A DNA stretch of 64,000 nt from Flammeovirgaceae bacterium UBA4465 (lineage in GTDB: Bacteria > Bacteroidota > Bacteroidia > Cytophagales > Cyclobacteriaceae). Below are positions 33,076 to 42,835 of the stretch, piece by piece (position 1 is the stretch's first letter; each line of letters starts with the position of its first letter). The translations under genes were made by a program, and so were the position numbers. Location: assembly GCA_905182375.1 (NCBI GenBank), contig CAJJBF010000008.1, positions 124,001 to 188,000 of the forward strand. The letters run 5' to 3'. The notes under the pieces were generated by a model. It searched no databases, was not told the origin of the DNA, and was given only the letters and a program-made list of their open reading frames with translations.

Positions 33076-34266
33076 TTAATATTTACCCCAAGTAATGTAG
33101 GTATCTAAATCTTTATCTCCTCTACCTGATACATTGATGACCACGACCTTATCTTTTACCTCAATTTTATCAAGCGCAGATATGGCATGCGCGGTTTCAA
33201 TAGCAGGAATAATCCCTTCCAATCGGCTCAAGTCAATACCCGCATGCATGGCTTCCTCGTCGGTCACTGCACAAAAATGGGCTCTTCCTGAATCAAAAAG
33301 GTGGGCATGGATCGGTCCAATTCCTGGATAATCTAATCCTGCCGAGATGGAATAGGGTTCTGTCACCTGCCCATCAGCGGTTTGCATCAATAGGGTTTTA
33401 CTGCCATGAAGGACTCCCTCAGTGCCTAAAAAAGTTGTCGCTGCCGATTTTTTATTATCAATACCTAAACCGGCTGCCTCAGCAGCAATCAATTGCACCT
33501 CAGGCCGGTCTAAATAATGATAGAAAGCCCCTGCTGCATTGCTGCCTCCTCCGACGCAAGCAATAACCATATCTGGATGATCCCTGCCTATTTGTTCGTT
33601 GAGCTGATATTTGATCTCCTCACTGATCACAGATTGAAATCTGGCTACTAAATCTGGATAAGGGTGGGGACCCACAACCGATCCAATAATGTAATGGGTA
33701 TCGGTGGGGTGATTGATCCAATGTCTCATGGCTTCATTGGTGGCATCTTTTAGGGTTTTACTCCCAGATTCAGCAGCACGAATCTCAGCACCTAAAATTT
33801 TCATTCGCTCTACATTGGGCCGTTGTCTCACCATATCCACAGCACCCATATAAATAATACATTCCATGCCCATCAAAGCACAAACGGTTGCGGTCGCAAC
33901 GCCATGTTGCCCTGCTCCGGTTTCAGCGATGATCTTTTTTTTATTCAACGCCTTGGCCAATAAAATTTGACCAATGGTATTGTTGACTTTGTGCGCACCA
34001 GTATGACACAAATCTTCTCTTTTTAAGAATATTTGTGCTTGATATTTTTCAGACATGCGCTGAGCCAAATACAGGGGTGTGGGCCGGCCAACATAATCCT
34101 TTAATAGATAATCAAATTCTTTTTTAAAACTTGGCCTACTCGTTATCTCAAGATAATTTTCTTGAAGTTCTAATATATTTGGCAATAACATTTCGGGTAC
34201 ATAGGCCCCACCGAACTTCCCATAATACCCTTTGCTATTTACTTTATAATTTTCCTTTGTTATCAT
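33076..34266 (-). CDS. trpB: tryptophan synthase beta subunit
   Basis: A 396-residue PLP enzyme condensing indole and serine. The PLP lysine is in [11 protein letters not shown], the phosphate loop is GGGSNAAG, and the conserved GRPTPLY and ETGAGQHG motifs are present. Starts inside the last four bases of trpF (ATGA overlap). Confidence 0.97.
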   Translation of the reverse strand: MITKENYKVNSKGYYGKFGGAYVPEMLLPNILELQENYLEITSRPSFKKEFDYLLKDYVGRPTPLYLAQRMSEKYQAQIFLKREDLCHTGAHKVNNTIGQILLAKALNKKKIIAETGAGQHGVATATVCALMGMECIIYMGAVDMVRQRPNVERMKILGAEIRAAESGSKTLKDATNEAMRHWINHPTDTHYIIGSVVGPHPYPDLVARFQSVISEEIKYQLNEQIGRDHPDMVIACVGGGSNAAGAFYHYLDRPEVQLIAAEAAGLGIDNKKSAATTFLGTEGVLHGSKTLLMQTADGQVTEPYSISAGLDYPGIGPIHAHLFDSGRAHFCAVTDEEAMHAGIDLSRLEGIIPAIETAHAISALDKIEVKDKVVVINVSGRGDKDLDTYITWGKY

Positions 34267-34871
34267 AATGATTTTTTTAATGCCCTCAGTAATTCAATTT
34301 TTTTCATCCCTGGATGACTTTCAAACTTGCTGTTCACGTCAATACCTATAAGTCCCGGATGATCAATCAAACCCAGCGCTTTAAGACTTTCTATAGAAAG
34401 ACCTCCGCTGAGCCAAAAAGGCTTTGAACTCGGACTCTCATTTAAAATATCCCAGTGAAACTTTTTACCTGATCCACCATATTCAAGAGATAAAGTATCG
34501 TATAAGAAATAATCTGCCTCCTGCTCAAAAGCTAAAATTTCAGCTATAGGTAATTCATCTTGAATTCTAAATACTTTAATCACCTTTACCCCCAAGTATT
34601 TGACCGCCACAAGGTAAGAAAGTGATTCATCTCCGTGTAATTGCACATAATCTAAGTCAAATTTTTTAACCTTTTCTGCCAATGAATCCAACGGTTCATT
34701 GACAAAAACCCCTACCTTCTGAGTCATACCAAAATTGATGCCATCTAATGAGAGTTCATCCACAAATCTTTTTGATTTAGGATAAAATATGAATCCCATT
34801 AAATCAGGTTTTATGGCCAATACTGATTTAATATTCGCCACTTCTCGCATGCCACAAACTTTAAGTTTCAT
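34263..34871 (-). CDS. trpF: phosphoribosylanthranilate isomerase
   Basis: A 202-residue TIM barrel. The catalytic Cys is in KVCGMREV and the Asp in [17 protein letters not shown] and SGGLSIE are conserved. Overlaps trpC by 11 bases and trpB by four. Confidence 0.95.
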   Translation of the reverse strand: MKLKVCGMREVANIKSVLAIKPDLMGFIFYPKSKRFVDELSLDGINFGMTQKVGVFVNEPLDSLAEKVKKFDLDYVQLHGDESLSYLVAVKYLGVKVIKVFRIQDELPIAEILAFEQEADYFLYDTLSLEYGGSGKKFHWDILNESPSSKPFWLSGGLSIESLKALGLIDHPGLIGIDVNSKFESHPGMKKIELLRALKKSL

Positions 34872-35664
34872 CCGTCAATAATTTTATGGCTTTAATAAAT
34901 TCGGAACAATATCTACCCGGATTACGGGTCTTCATAAAACATTCTCCAATCAAAAATCCTTCATATCCATATGCCATTAAATCAACAACTACATTTGGAT
35001 CATCTATTCCGCTCTCTGACACCTTAACAAAATCATTGGGTATAAGTGCTGCCAATGACTTTGATACCGCTACTGAAGTTTCAAAAGTGCTGAGATTTCT
35101 ATTGTTGACCCCCAATAAATCGATATGAGGGTTTAAACTTTTTTCCAACTCTGCTTCATTGTGTACCTCTAATAATACCTCTAAATCCAAGCTTTGCGCC
35201 AAGGCCCCCAATGCGGTGAGTTCCCTTACCGACAAAGCCGCAGCTATCAATAAAATCACATCTGCTCCCATGGCCTTAGCCTCAATGATTTGGTATTCAT
35301 CCACCATAAAATCTTTGCGTAACACCGGACAGTTTTGATGATCTCTTACCGTTTGTAAATCCATGATGGATCCTCCAAAATAATCTTGATCAGTTAAAAT
35401 AGAGAGTCCAGATACGCCTGCCTTCACATAATCATGAGCCACCTCTTCAACCGATGACCAATCATTAATTATCCCCTTAGATGGACTTTTTCGTTTGAAC
35501 TCTGAGATGATCCCCGGTGATTCAGTTTGTCTGATTTTCTTTGCAAGAGAATGAGTCTCTCTTGAGAAATAAGGCTTCATTTCAAGCGCAGCGATGGGTT
35601 GCGCTATTTTTCTCGCAGCTACTTCCTGCTTCTTATTTTCAATGATTTTAGACAAAATACTCAT
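34861..35664 (-). CDS. trpC: indole-3-glycerol phosphate synthase
   Basis: A 267-residue TIM barrel. Shows EFKRKSPSKG (catalytic Lys and Glu), VLRKDFMVDEYQ, LLEVHNE and SESGI. Starts four bases after the trpD stop. Confidence 0.96.
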   Translation of the reverse strand: MSILSKIIENKKQEVAARKIAQPIAALEMKPYFSRETHSLAKKIRQTESPGIISEFKRKSPSKGIINDWSSVEEVAHDYVKAGVSGLSILTDQDYFGGSIMDLQTVRDHQNCPVLRKDFMVDEYQIIEAKAMGADVILLIAAALSVRELTALGALAQSLDLEVLLEVHNEAELEKSLNPHIDLLGVNNRNLSTFETSVAVSKSLAALIPNDFVKVSESGIDDPNVVVDLMAYGYEGFLIGECFMKTRNPGRYCSEFIKAIKLLTDET

Positions 35665-35668
35665 CTCC

Positions 35669-36661
35669 TTATGCGTTGATTTCTAAAAACTTACTGAATG
35701 TACTCTTCGCTTTACCCGATATCAAAGAAGTTCGAGCTTCTTCTACCGCAGCTTCGAAAGGACTCCCGTTGATCGTGGCAATAGCCATTCCTGCATTGGC
35801 AATGACTACATTATTTTGTGAATCAGTCCCTTTACAATCAAGAATCTCTTTAAACAACTGTGCTGACGACTTGATATCCGACCCCCCTGATAAATCCACA
35901 GCATCTAAATAAGAAAGCCCGAGTAAACTCGGTGTGCCTATGGCTTCTCCCTCATTAGAAATGTACTTGAAGTCTCCAGTTAAAGAAATTTCATCGTAAC
36001 CATCTAAGGAATGTACAATAAGAAAATTCTTGTCAGTATTCTGATACAGGTAACCATACAAACGGGCCAATTCGAGATTGAACACGCCTACCATTTGATT
36101 CATTGGAGCGGCTGGATTAACCATAGGTCCCAACATATTAAAAAAGGTTTTTACCCCCAATTCTTTACGGATAGGTGCCACATTTTTCATCGCCGGATGA
36201 AACAAGGGTGCGTGTAGAAATGCAATGTTACTTTGATCAAAACTTTTCATGATACGCCCCACATCGCTGGAGAATTTACACCCTAAATATTCCAAAACAT
36301 TGGAGGACCCACAGACGGAAGAAACGCCGTAATTACCATGCTTGGCCACATGATATCCTGCTCCGGCAACCACAAAAGATGCCAAAGTGGATATATTAAA
36401 GGTATCCTTACCATCTCCTCCCGTCCCACAAAGGTCTATGGCATTGTATCCTTCTGCAGGGATTTTTATACACAGTTCAAGCATTGCATCTCGGAATCCC
36501 GACAGTTCATCTACGGTAATGTTGCGCATCATGAATACCGTCATAAACGCGGCCATTTGACTGTGATTGTAAGCTCCTGAGGCAAGGTTTGTTAAAATTT
36601 CCCGTGCCTCCTCTTTTTCTAGTGATTGATAATTAAATAACTTATTGAGAATATTTTTCAT
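35669..36661 (-). CDS. trpD: anthranilate phosphoribosyltransferase
   Basis: About 330 residues. PRPP-binding GTGGDGKDTFNIST, KHGNYGVSS and the conserved FFNMLGPMVNP are present. The ATG at 36661 is chosen because it overlaps the trpG stop (ATGA) and encodes MKNILNKLF; the frame extends upstream into trpG but that part is not conserved. Stand-alone form, not fused to trpG. Confidence 0.95.
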   Translation of the reverse strand: MKNILNKLFNYQSLEKEEAREILTNLASGAYNHSQMAAFMTVFMMRNITVDELSGFRDAMLELCIKIPAEGYNAIDLCGTGGDGKDTFNISTLASFVVAGAGYHVAKHGNYGVSSVCGSSNVLEYLGCKFSSDVGRIMKSFDQSNIAFLHAPLFHPAMKNVAPIRKELGVKTFFNMLGPMVNPAAPMNQMVGVFNLELARLYGYLYQNTDKNFLIVHSLDGYDEISLTGDFKYISNEGEAIGTPSLLGLSYLDAVDLSGGSDIKSSAQLFKEILDCKGTDSQNNVVIANAGMAIATINGSPFEAAVEEARTSLISGKAKSTFSKFLEINA

Positions 36662-37236
36662 TTTCCTGAATGTTCTAACCAATTAATAATCATTTTTTTC
36701 CCATGTGAAGACATGATGGACTCGGGATGAAATTGCAGTCCGCGTACATTGTATTCTTTATGTTTTACAGACATCACACATTGGTTCGCATCTTCTGAGG
36801 TGACAATGAGGTCTTGGGGTAAATTTTTATTGGAAATTGCCCATGAATGATACCTGCAAGCCTTAAAAGAATCAGGAACTTCATGGAATATTGGATCTGA
36901 ACTTTTTAAAAATATGTCGGTGACTACCCCATGATAAACTTCATCCAAATTATACAATTGGGCACCGTAAGCCTCGCCGATAGCTTGGTGTCCTAAGCAT
37001 ACACCTAAAATGCTCTTGGTCGCCCCATATTCCCTTATGATTTCAGGCATGATTCCTGCGTCTTTTGGAATCCCAGGACCGGGAGAAAGTAACACACAAT
37101 CATATTGTCCTACCTCCTCAATAGTGATTTTATCATTTCTAAAAACGGCTAGATCTTTATGTAATCCGAGCGTCCTTAAAATATGAACCAAATTATAGGT
37201 AAAGCTATCGTAGTTATCTAATACTAATATTTTCAT
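36658..37236 (-). CDS. trpG: anthranilate synthase component II (glutamine amidotransferase)
   Basis: A 192-residue class I amidotransferase. Nucleophile Cys in GVCLGHQAIGE, starting DNYDSFTYNLVH, and His-Glu in FHPESIMS. Its ATG overlaps the true trpE stop, which supports the restored trpE frame. Confidence 0.96.
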   Translation of the reverse strand: MKILVLDNYDSFTYNLVHILRTLGLHKDLAVFRNDKITIEEVGQYDCVLLSPGPGIPKDAGIMPEIIREYGATKSILGVCLGHQAIGEAYGAQLYNLDEVYHGVVTDIFLKSSDPIFHEVPDSFKACRYHSWAISNKNLPQDLIVTSEDANQCVMSVKHKEYNVRGLQFHPESIMSSHGKKMIINWLEHSGK

Positions 37237-38644
37237 CTTGGCTTTGAATTCAATTGCGCCATCTCCATCGCTTTTTCAAGGGCTGCTAGCTTGTTATAAA
37301 CTTCCTGTACCTCGTTCTCCGGGACGGACTTGGAAACGTTGCCTGCACCTGAACTCTGAAGATCAATCCTCCCCCTTGACTTAGATAGGTACGAATCATA
37401 ATGGCATGATTAAAGCCTCCTTCAAAATCCATAAACCCAATGGCGCCGCCATAATATCCTCGCGCGCTCTTTTCGTATTGGCCGATAAGTTCCATCGCAC
37501 GATGCTTAGGCGCCCCGGACAAGGTTCCCGCCGGAAACGTACTGGCAACAATATCTAAAGAATCTGAGGCTAGATCCAATTGTCCGGTAACCTTACTCAC
37601 TAGGTGAATGACATGGGAATAATACTGAACTTCTTTGTAGGTTTCAACGGTGACCTCCGAGGTAAACTTACTGAGATCATTCCGAGCCAAATCTACCAGC
37701 ATGATGTGTTCAGAATTCTCCTTGGGATCCTCTAAAAGCTTTCTAGCCAAATCAGCATCCGCCGCATCGTCTCCGGTCCTTCTAAAAGTACCTGCAATGG
37801 GATAGATTACGGCTTCTTTCGCATTAACAATTATTTGCGCTTCAGGAGATGAACCGAAAATTTTATAGGAGCCATAATCAAAATAAAAAAGGTAAGGAGA
37901 TGGATTGATAGATCTGAGTGCTCGATATACTTGAAATTCATCTCCCTTAAATGCTGACTCAAATTGTCGTGAAAAAACGACCTGAAAAACATCACCTAGG
38001 TTACAATGATCAATCCCTTTTTTGACCATTTCTAAAAACTCATTATCGGTATGATCAGAGGTTATTTCGCCTACCCTATCAAAGGAAAAAGAGGGTGTGG
38101 TCTGCTTGTGTAAGCATTCTTTAATCTTTTCTATCTGACTACCTGGCTCATCTAAGTAAGATTCGACAACGTGACACTGATTTTTAAATTGATCAAAAAT
38201 AACGAGATATTTATACAACGAATACCTGATCTCTGGTATGCGTTTATGGGTCGATAAATTCTCCTGTATTTCAATCTCTTCAAAATGTACAACTGCATCG
38301 TAATTTATGTAACCAAAGAGACCCGTTTCACTATATTTTACCTTGGTTTTTTTGTATTCAAATACTGATTTAAATGTTTTGAGTGCCTCTAAGGGATCAG
38401 TGTTAATCTCCTCTTTTGAACCATCAGGATAAGTACAACTCGTGATTCCTTGATAGGTCTCAAAAGTGGCTATCGGATGGCAACAGATATAAGAATAGCT
38501 ATCTTCTTCGCCATGATAATCTGAACTTTCAAGCAAGAGCACATTCGAAAATTGATCTCTGAGCTGCAAGTAGGCGGACACCGGAGTAATGGTATCTGCT
38601 AAAAAGCTCGATGCAATGGTTTTTAAGGAATATTTTTTCATCAT
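37233..38644 (-). CDS. trpE: anthranilate synthase component I (frame broken near the C-terminus)
   Basis: About 470 residues. Carries the tryptophan feedback motif LLESSD near residue 37 and chorismate-binding motifs FPAGTLSGAPKHRAMELI, IAGTFRRTGDDAAD and GYYGGAIGF. The open frame ends at 37286 with a non-homologous tail after GGGLIF. Adding one base near 37361 restores QSSGAGNVSKSVPENEVQEV and runs to a TGA at 37233-37235 that overlaps the trpG ATG. This restored end is exactly what is expected of trpE, so an error in the sequence is very likely. First gene of the trp operon, preceded by a leader peptide and terminator. Confidence 0.9.
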
Positions 38645-38652
38645 TAATGGGT

Positions 38653-38684
38653 CAAAAAAAAAGCCTGCTGTGAACAGCAGGCTT
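38653..38684 (-). terminator. trp attenuator terminator
   Basis: On the minus strand a perfect 9-base stem AGCCTGCTG/CAGCAGGCT with a four-base loop is followed by nine T residues. It lies between the Trp-codon-rich leader peptide and trpE, within about 10 bases of the trpE start, which is the expected layout for transcription attenuation. Confidence 0.85.
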
Positions 38685-38710
38685 TATGTTTTTCTTACAC
38701 AAGGTTATGC

Positions 38711-38767
38711 TCACAAATTATAAATTTGTATTTCTAGCCACCACCAATATGTTTTGTTTAAAGTCAT
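38711..38767 (-). CDS. trpL: trp operon leader peptide
   Basis: An 18-residue open frame (MTLNKTYWWWLEIQIYNL) with three consecutive TGG codons at 38738-38746 preceded by a Tyr codon. Two or more adjacent Trp codons upstream of a terminator and trpE is the classical attenuation leader. A 7-base hairpin (38713-38729) overlaps its end and stop codon. The competing antiterminator is not obvious: GGCT just after the Trp codons can pair with AGCC of the terminator, but only four bases. The function is inferred from layout. Confidence 0.75.
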   Translation of the reverse strand: MTLNKTYWWWLEIQIYNL

Positions 38768-38905
38768 TGTTCTGCGAATAAAGTGTATTTCTTGCAAAGA
38801 AACAAACTGAAATTATTTTTTTTATAAAAAATTCTATAGCCAACTACTTTGAGTAATGGGCTCATTTTTTGCGTTTTTAAGTATTATTTTTCTTCTTTGC
38901 TTAAT

Positions 38906-39313
38906 ATGTTACCTCTCGATACGCAACTCAGTATACTCATTCATCTTGCTCAGGCAGATCATAATATCTCAACAGAGGAAATAGAGATTATTAAAAAAAC
39001 GGGTCAAGATAACGGACTCAATTCTACTCAAATAGAAGCACTCATGGCATCTCCAAAATCCGTCGGGGACTTATATCGATTGCCAAAAGAAGAAAAGTTA
39101 GAATGCCTGATAGATCTAATCAGACTCATGAAAATTGATAAAAAAATTTATCAGAAAGAAATTGATTTTTGTGAAAGAATTGCGCTGAAATTAGGCTATC
39201 AGCCCAAAGTAATCATGGAGCTTTCTGCCTACATCTACACCTCTGAAAGCATCCATACTGATCGGAGCATATTGGAAGACATTGTCGATAAGTATTTTAT
39301 CGATGAAGTCTAG
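38906..39313 (+). CDS. TerB-family protein
   Basis: A 135-residue all-alpha protein of the tellurite-resistance TerB/DjlA-like fold, with the acidic metal-site segments AQADHNISTEEIEII and MKIDKKIYQKEIDF. Start at 38906 fits the domain start; the frame continues upstream to 38849 without homology. TerB-like proteins in Bacteroidota often occur without other ter genes; function unknown. Confidence 0.8.
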   Translation: MLPLDTQLSILIHLAQADHNISTEEIEIIKKTGQDNGLNSTQIEALMASPKSVGDLYRLPKEEKLECLIDLIRLMKIDKKIYQKEIDFCERIALKLGYQPKVIMELSAYIYTSESIHTDRSILEDIVDKYFIDEV

Positions 39314-39408
39314 GCATTACTGAGCTTTTAATATGAGATAAAGTCAGATATTGACTACTTGAATCAAGTTGAAACGCTCACTTGTAAAGTCATGAATCTA
39401 GCACGCAT

Positions 39409-40107
39409 TTAATTAAATTTATTCCTCATTAAAGGAATTAAATAACTTAAGCTCAATCCAGTATCCCAATGATTACTCATATCAGGTATGTCCGTTGACC
39501 TATCAATAGTGAACATGATGTTACTGAAGCCGTATGTAATGTAAGCTTCCAAAGACAGCTGTCCGAAGCCCATCTTCCTTTGGTATCCCAAACCACACTT
39601 ACCTCCATAGCCAAACGACTTATCCCTTTGAGGATCAAACGTCCAAAAATCAGTCTTTTTGCTTTTGTCTTGAGGATCTTTAGGAACATCGTATCGCAAC
39701 AAAAAATCTACATAAATACCCAAGAGTAGGTAGGCCTTACTTTTTTGAGAACCTACATAAAAAATAGATTCTATAGGGATGTTTAAGTAATCCATTTTTG
39801 TCCTAACGGTTTGGAGGGTATTGAGGGTATCCAAATACTCTTGATCCCAACCCTTTTCAGTAAAATTGATACTCATCCTGAGACCTGTCTTCAGACTTCC
39901 TTTGTAAATGTCAGGAAAATATTGAAACATCAAACCTCCGTGTAATCCTTTGATTGGCCGAGAGAGTAAATTGACCCTATAAATGGTATGCTCGATGTAA
40001 GAAGAGGAATAATGAGGTCCCACCGTTGGTCCCATCAACCAATGTCCCTGACCATTACTGCTCTCAACGGCAAACAAAAACAAAATAAAAACCATGAAAT
40101 GCCTCAT
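39409..40107 (-). CDS. outer-membrane beta-barrel protein (PorT-like)
   Basis: A 232-residue exported protein with signal peptide (MRHFMVFILFLFAVESSNG) and alternating beta-strand pattern ending in a hydrophobic/aromatic strand (GLSLSYLIPLMRNKFN). Resembles the outer-membrane beta-barrel domain family common in Bacteroidota, often annotated PorT-like. No specific role is visible. It converges with TerB and is not obviously in an operon. Confidence 0.72.
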   Translation of the reverse strand: MRHFMVFILFLFAVESSNGQGHWLMGPTVGPHYSSSYIEHTIYRVNLLSRPIKGLHGGLMFQYFPDIYKGSLKTGLRMSINFTEKGWDQEYLDTLNTLQTVRTKMDYLNIPIESIFYVGSQKSKAYLLLGIYVDFLLRYDVPKDPQDKSKKTDFWTFDPQRDKSFGYGGKCGLGYQRKMGFGQLSLEAYITYGFSNIMFTIDRSTDIPDMSNHWDTGLSLSYLIPLMRNKFN

Positions 40108-40293
40108 ACGCTACTGCAATTATCTGTCATTTTGATCTATAAATCTTTGTTTTTATATTTTTCATACCAAGAAAAGTATGATCCAATGATGATAAGTTCT
40201 CCCGAACTCCCACATTTATATTTATAAATGAAATATTATCTGAAACTCAGAACTTAATTGAAAGACAAACTTAAATAGTAAATAATTTCGCAT

Positions 40294-40301
40294 TAAATTT
40301 G
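40294..40301 (+). promoter_or_regulatory. -7 promoter box of the SRP RNA gene
   Basis: TAAATTTG matches the Bacteroidota -7 consensus TAnnTTTG and ends four bases before the paired 5' end of the SRP RNA, the expected start-site spacing. No TTG at -33 spacing was recognised. Confidence 0.6.
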
Positions 40302-40305
40302 TACT

Positions 40306-40396
40306 GGCAGACGAATACGACCAGCTCCTGTTGAATCCCCCAGGTCCGGAAGGAAGCAAGGGTAAACGGTTGATGCGGTGCGAGTTTCGTTTGCTT
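40306..40396 (+). ncRNA. ffs: small signal recognition particle RNA (4.5S)
   Basis: Contains the diagnostic SRP domain IV core CAGGTCCGGAAGGAAGCA (40351-40368 region) and closing arms GCAGACGAA (40307-40315) and TTCGTTTGC (40386-40394) that pair completely, with one G-U. A run of seven T follows directly (40395-40401). It binds Ffh and guides membrane-protein targeting. Confidence 0.92.
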
Positions 40397-40423
40397 TTTT
40401 TATTTAAACTAAATGATTCTCTT

Positions 40424-41077
40424 ATGAAATTTTTTATTGACACGGCCAATCTTTCTGAAATAAAAGAAGCTTATGATCTTGGTGTTCTTGATGGTGTAAC
40501 TACGAATCCATCGCTGATGGCAAAAGAGGGTATTACCGGAACTGAAAACATCTTAAAGCATTATAAAGATATTTGTAACATTGTTGATGACAATGTAAGC
40601 GCAGAAGTCATTTCTACCCACTTTGATGAGATGCTCAAGGAAGGTAGATCTTTAGCTAAAATAGATGATAAAATAGTGGTGAAAATTCCTATGATTAAAG
40701 AAGGCGTTAAGGCCATAAAAGCACTGGCTGATGAAGGAATTAGAACCAATTGCACACTCATTTTTAACGCGGGGCAGGCAATTTTAGCCGCTAAAGCAGG
40801 CGCCTCCTATGTTTCTCCATTTATTGGAAGATTAGACGATATTGGATCAGACGGTATCCAATTGATTGAGCAAATTGTTCATATTTTTGACAACTTCGGA
40901 TTCGAAACTGAAGTCCTTGCCGCGTCTGTCCGACATAATTTGCACCTTCTTCAATGTGCTGAAATAGGTGCTGACGTAGTTACCTGCCCCCTTAACGTCA
41001 TCACTGGTCTTCTCAAGCATCCCTTGACCGATAGCGGTTTGGAGAAATTTCTTGCAGATTATCGAAAAGGCAACTAA
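40424..41077 (+). CDS. fructose-6-phosphate aldolase / transaldolase, small form
   Basis: 217 residues. Start at 40424 ([15 protein letters not shown]), the universal start of this family; the open frame runs upstream through the SRP RNA and is not coding there. The Schiff-base Lys lies in the [10 protein letters not shown] strand, with TTNPSLMAK and [10 protein letters not shown] conserved. Transfers or cleaves dihydroxyacetone units of sugar phosphates. It begins 28 bases after the SRP RNA and leads a run with the 67-residue gene and ftsE. Confidence 0.93.
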   Translation: MKFFIDTANLSEIKEAYDLGVLDGVTTNPSLMAKEGITGTENILKHYKDICNIVDDNVSAEVISTHFDEMLKEGRSLAKIDDKIVVKIPMIKEGVKAIKALADEGIRTNCTLIFNAGQAILAAKAGASYVSPFIGRLDDIGSDGIQLIEQIVHIFDNFGFETEVLAASVRHNLHLLQCAEIGADVVTCPLNVITGLLKHPLTDSGLEKFLADYRKGN

Positions 41078-41100
41078 AAAATTATTCCTCTTGAAAGCCT

Positions 41101-41304
41101 ATGTATATTATCAAAGTTCGAGGAAAAGCTAAAATCCCTGACTACATTCAATTAAGAAATGACAAATTCGTATTAATTGCTTATTTCAGAGCGGACAGGC
41201 CGCTCAAAAAATTGGAAAGATTGGGACTTGGGGGAAAAGAAGAAAAGCTGAAATTAATCATTGAAAAAATGCCTTTTGGTAAATTAGAGCCTCTAGAGTT
41301 ATAG
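41101..41304 (+). CDS. conserved 67-residue protein of unknown function
   Basis: A small basic protein (IKVRGKAKIPDYIQLRN...GKLEPLEL). It lies 23 bases after the transaldolase and its stop is directly followed by the ftsE ATG, so it is probably translated with ftsE. No domain is recognised. The tight spacing and good protein character argue it is real. Confidence 0.75.
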   Translation: MYIIKVRGKAKIPDYIQLRNDKFVLIAYFRADRPLKKLERLGLGGKEEKLKLIIEKMPFGKLEPLEL

Positions 41305-42015
41305 ATGTCCACTGAGCAAGATTATATCATTCAAGTTAAAAAAGCTACCATATTTCAAGGTGGACAGACGGTACTTGATCATGTCGATTTCAATATTTTG
41401 CAAGATGAGTTTGTTTATTTGATCGGTAAGACGGGAAGTGGAAAATCATCTTTATTGAAAACTTTGTATGCCGACTTGCCTTTAGAAATCGGTGAAATTC
41501 AAATGGTTGGCTATCATATCCATCAAATGAAAGAAAAAGAAATACCCTTCATGAGAAGAAAAATAGGTATTATTTTTCAAGACTTTGAGCTCTTCTATGA
41601 CCGCACGGTTGCAGAAAATCTAGAATTCATCATGGGCGCCACAGGGTGGAGAGATCAAGCTAAAATGAAAGTCCGCATGGCAGAAGTACTGATGAGGGTT
41701 GGGCTCGGTGGTGTTAATAATAAAATGCCACATCAGCTTTCAGGTGGAGAACAACAGCGCGTCGTAATTGCCAGAGCGTTGATCAATGAACCCAAAATAT
41801 TAATTGCAGATGAACCTACAGGAAATTTAGACCCTGCAGTAAGCGAAGATATTTTTAAATTATTTTTAGAAATCAATAAATACGGTACGGCAGTCTTAAT
41901 GGCTACCCACAACCATTTTTTCATAGAAAAATATCCTGCCAGAATTTTAAAATGTGTTGATCGAAAAGTGCTTGATTCTGATAAAGAACATTTCAATCTC
42001 TCCAAAACCTATTAA
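41305..42015 (+). CDS. ftsE: cell division ATP-binding protein FtsE-like
   Basis: A 236-residue ABC ATPase. Walker A GKTGSGKSSL, Q-loop IFQDFELFYDRTVAEN, signature LSGGEQQRVVIARALI, Walker B ILIADEPTGNLD and H-loop ATHN are all present. Sequence type is FtsE/LolD; the GNLDP and YDRTVAEN fits FtsE. In most bacteria FtsX is adjacent, but not here. It may act with an FtsX encoded elsewhere to regulate septal cell-wall hydrolases. Confidence 0.85.
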   Translation: MSTEQDYIIQVKKATIFQGGQTVLDHVDFNILQDEFVYLIGKTGSGKSSLLKTLYADLPLEIGEIQMVGYHIHQMKEKEIPFMRRKIGIIFQDFELFYDRTVAENLEFIMGATGWRDQAKMKVRMAEVLMRVGLGGVNNKMPHQLSGGEQQRVVIARALINEPKILIADEPTGNLDPAVSEDIFKLFLEINKYGTAVLMATHNHFFIEKYPARILKCVDRKVLDSDKEHFNLSKTY

Positions 42016-42214
42016 AACGAAAAACGAGATTTCTCTTTTGCCCTCATTTTTATTTACCTAGAGGTCTGTCTTTTACTTTAGCTTATTTTTTTTTATTTGA
42101 ATAAACCTCCTGACTAGCCCACAAGGCATTTGAAATAATTATCAAATACCCTTTTTATTTCCTACGGAATTTTCGATATTGTATTAGCCAAGATCTCACT
42201 CTTTTTTTTAATAA

Positions 42215-42835
42215 ATGCATAAATGCTATTTAGGTCTCCTGCTCTGCTTTTTTCAATATGTGATCGTTGCTCAACAAGCAGATAGCTTAACCCAAAGTAA
42301 GACCAATAATTTCAGTCATTTTTTAAAAAATAAAAATATTGGATGGGCTGGTTTTGCTGGTTTTGACATGACTCCGACAATGGAGAGTTTTCAAAAACAA
42401 ATACGCCTAGATATCTCCTTAACCCATGAAAGACTATCCCTTGGAATGACTTATTCTTCTCTCTTAGGCGGACTTAAACAGTACGTGATTTTCCCAAGTA
42501 CCTATCGCTTAAATGCTCAGCATGGAGGTATTATTTTGGGGATACGTATCTTTCAATCGAAATGGATCAATGGCTATATTAATACAGCTTACCAATGGGG
42601 TCAAATGGTCTGGGAAGACCCCGCATCAAAGGAATATGTTTTTTCTAGTAAATCTGAAGGTATTAAACCAGAATTCGAAATTACTATTTATCCTAAATTC
42701 TGGCTACAACTATCCACCAAAGTTGGTTATCAACAGATCAGTAAATTAGAGCTGCCTCAGGTAAATTCTGCTGATTTTTCAGGTTTTTTTTATAGTTTGG
42801 GCTTAAAAATAAATTTGAGCAATGAAAAATATTAA
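42215..42835 (+). CDS. outer-membrane beta-barrel-like protein of unknown function
   Basis: 206 residues, signal peptide ending VIVAQQ, then alternating aromatic/polar strands (TYRLNAQHGGIILGIRIF, FYSLGLKINLSN at the end) suggesting a small barrel. The stop overlaps the start of the next gene by 14 bases, so they are translationally coupled. No family recognised. Confidence 0.7.
   Translation: MHKCYLGLLLCFFQYVIVAQQADSLTQSKTNNFSHFLKNKNIGWAGFAGFDMTPTMESFQKQIRLDISLTHERLSLGMTYSSLLGGLKQYVIFPSTYRLNAQHGGIILGIRIFQSKWINGYINTAYQWGQMVWEDPASKEYVFSSKSEGIKPEFEITIYPKFWLQLSTKVGYQQISKLELPQVNSADFSGFFYSLGLKINLSNEKY

Noticed and set aside
40331-40423. Extended transaldolase N-terminus
   Set aside because: This stretch is the 3' half of the SRP RNA; the family starts at MKFFIDTAN.
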